DNA of 5,292 nucleotides from Ignavibacteriales bacterium (GTDB lineage: Bacteria > Bacteroidota > Ignavibacteria > Ignavibacteriales > Ignavibacteriaceae). Shown one piece after another: positions 5,245-5,292 of this stretch. The translations under genes were made by a program, and so were the position numbers. The stretch is from NCBI GenBank assembly GCA_003142915.1, contig PLNZ01000323.1, forward strand, positions 1 to 5,292, given 5' to 3'. Positions within the stretch are counted from its first letter, which is position 1. Every line of letters begins with the position of its first letter. The notes beneath the pieces were generated by a model. That model made no database searches, was not told the origin of the DNA, and saw only the letters and a program-made list of their open reading frames with translations.

Positions 5245-5292
5245 TAATTACTCATATTACGCAAAATAAATGGATTTATAGAAGTATTTGAT

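Noticed and set aside
1..5292. CRISPR array, tRNA, rRNA or transposase
   Set aside because: I found no regularly spaced repeats, no cloverleaf-like or rRNA-like stretch, and no translated segment resembling a transposase or integrase.

Overview
The window is AT-rich chromosomal DNA, probably from the Bacteroidota/Chlorobiota/Ignavibacteriota side of the bacterial tree. This is inferred from protein style: a DsbD-type N-terminus, a PspC plus LiaF/toast-rack pair, a lipoprotein with a 'YPLKVGNKW' secreted domain, and mostly weak Shine-Dalgarno signals with one possible TAnnTTTG promoter. There is no rRNA or other marker to fix the taxon.

Left part (1-1996, minus strand): nadE, a complete 545-residue glutamine-dependent NAD+ synthetase, is followed 62 bp downstream by the first 98 codons of an exported protein. 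That protein looks like the periplasmic N-terminal domain of a DsbD-type thiol:disulfide interchange protein and runs off the window edge.

Middle (1997-3801): a 353-bp divergent intergenic region precedes a two-gene plus-strand unit. It encodes a PspC-domain membrane protein with a LiaF-like membrane module, then, 20 bp later, a LiaF/toast-rack protein in which the same membrane module precedes a repetitive beta-rich domain. Together they look like a cell-envelope stress sensor/effector pair of the Psp/Lia type. A clear, probably bidirectional hairpin terminator closes the unit.

Right part (3802-5292): this has an accessory character. A GC-rich island of about 97 bp (roughly 60% G+C by hand count, in AT-rich surroundings) holds a 36-bp symmetric hairpin and ends in a sequence resembling the 3' half of an integron attC site (GTTAGGC core). 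Exactly 25 bp after the TTAG of that core starts a 70-codon ORF that looks like the N-terminal third of an isoprenylcysteine methyltransferase-family protein. A terminator-like hairpin follows, then a similar TTAG...GCGG...CAA box, again exactly 25 bp before a start codon. That start codon belongs to a 341-residue lipoprotein with an N-terminal BsuPI-like beta domain and a second secreted beta domain. No integrase or transposase is present, so mobility is only suggested.

The main items for follow-up are the attC-like half-site with its hairpin, the repeated pre-start box, the apparent methyltransferase fragment, and the PspC/LiaF pair. Everything else reads as ordinary chromosome.
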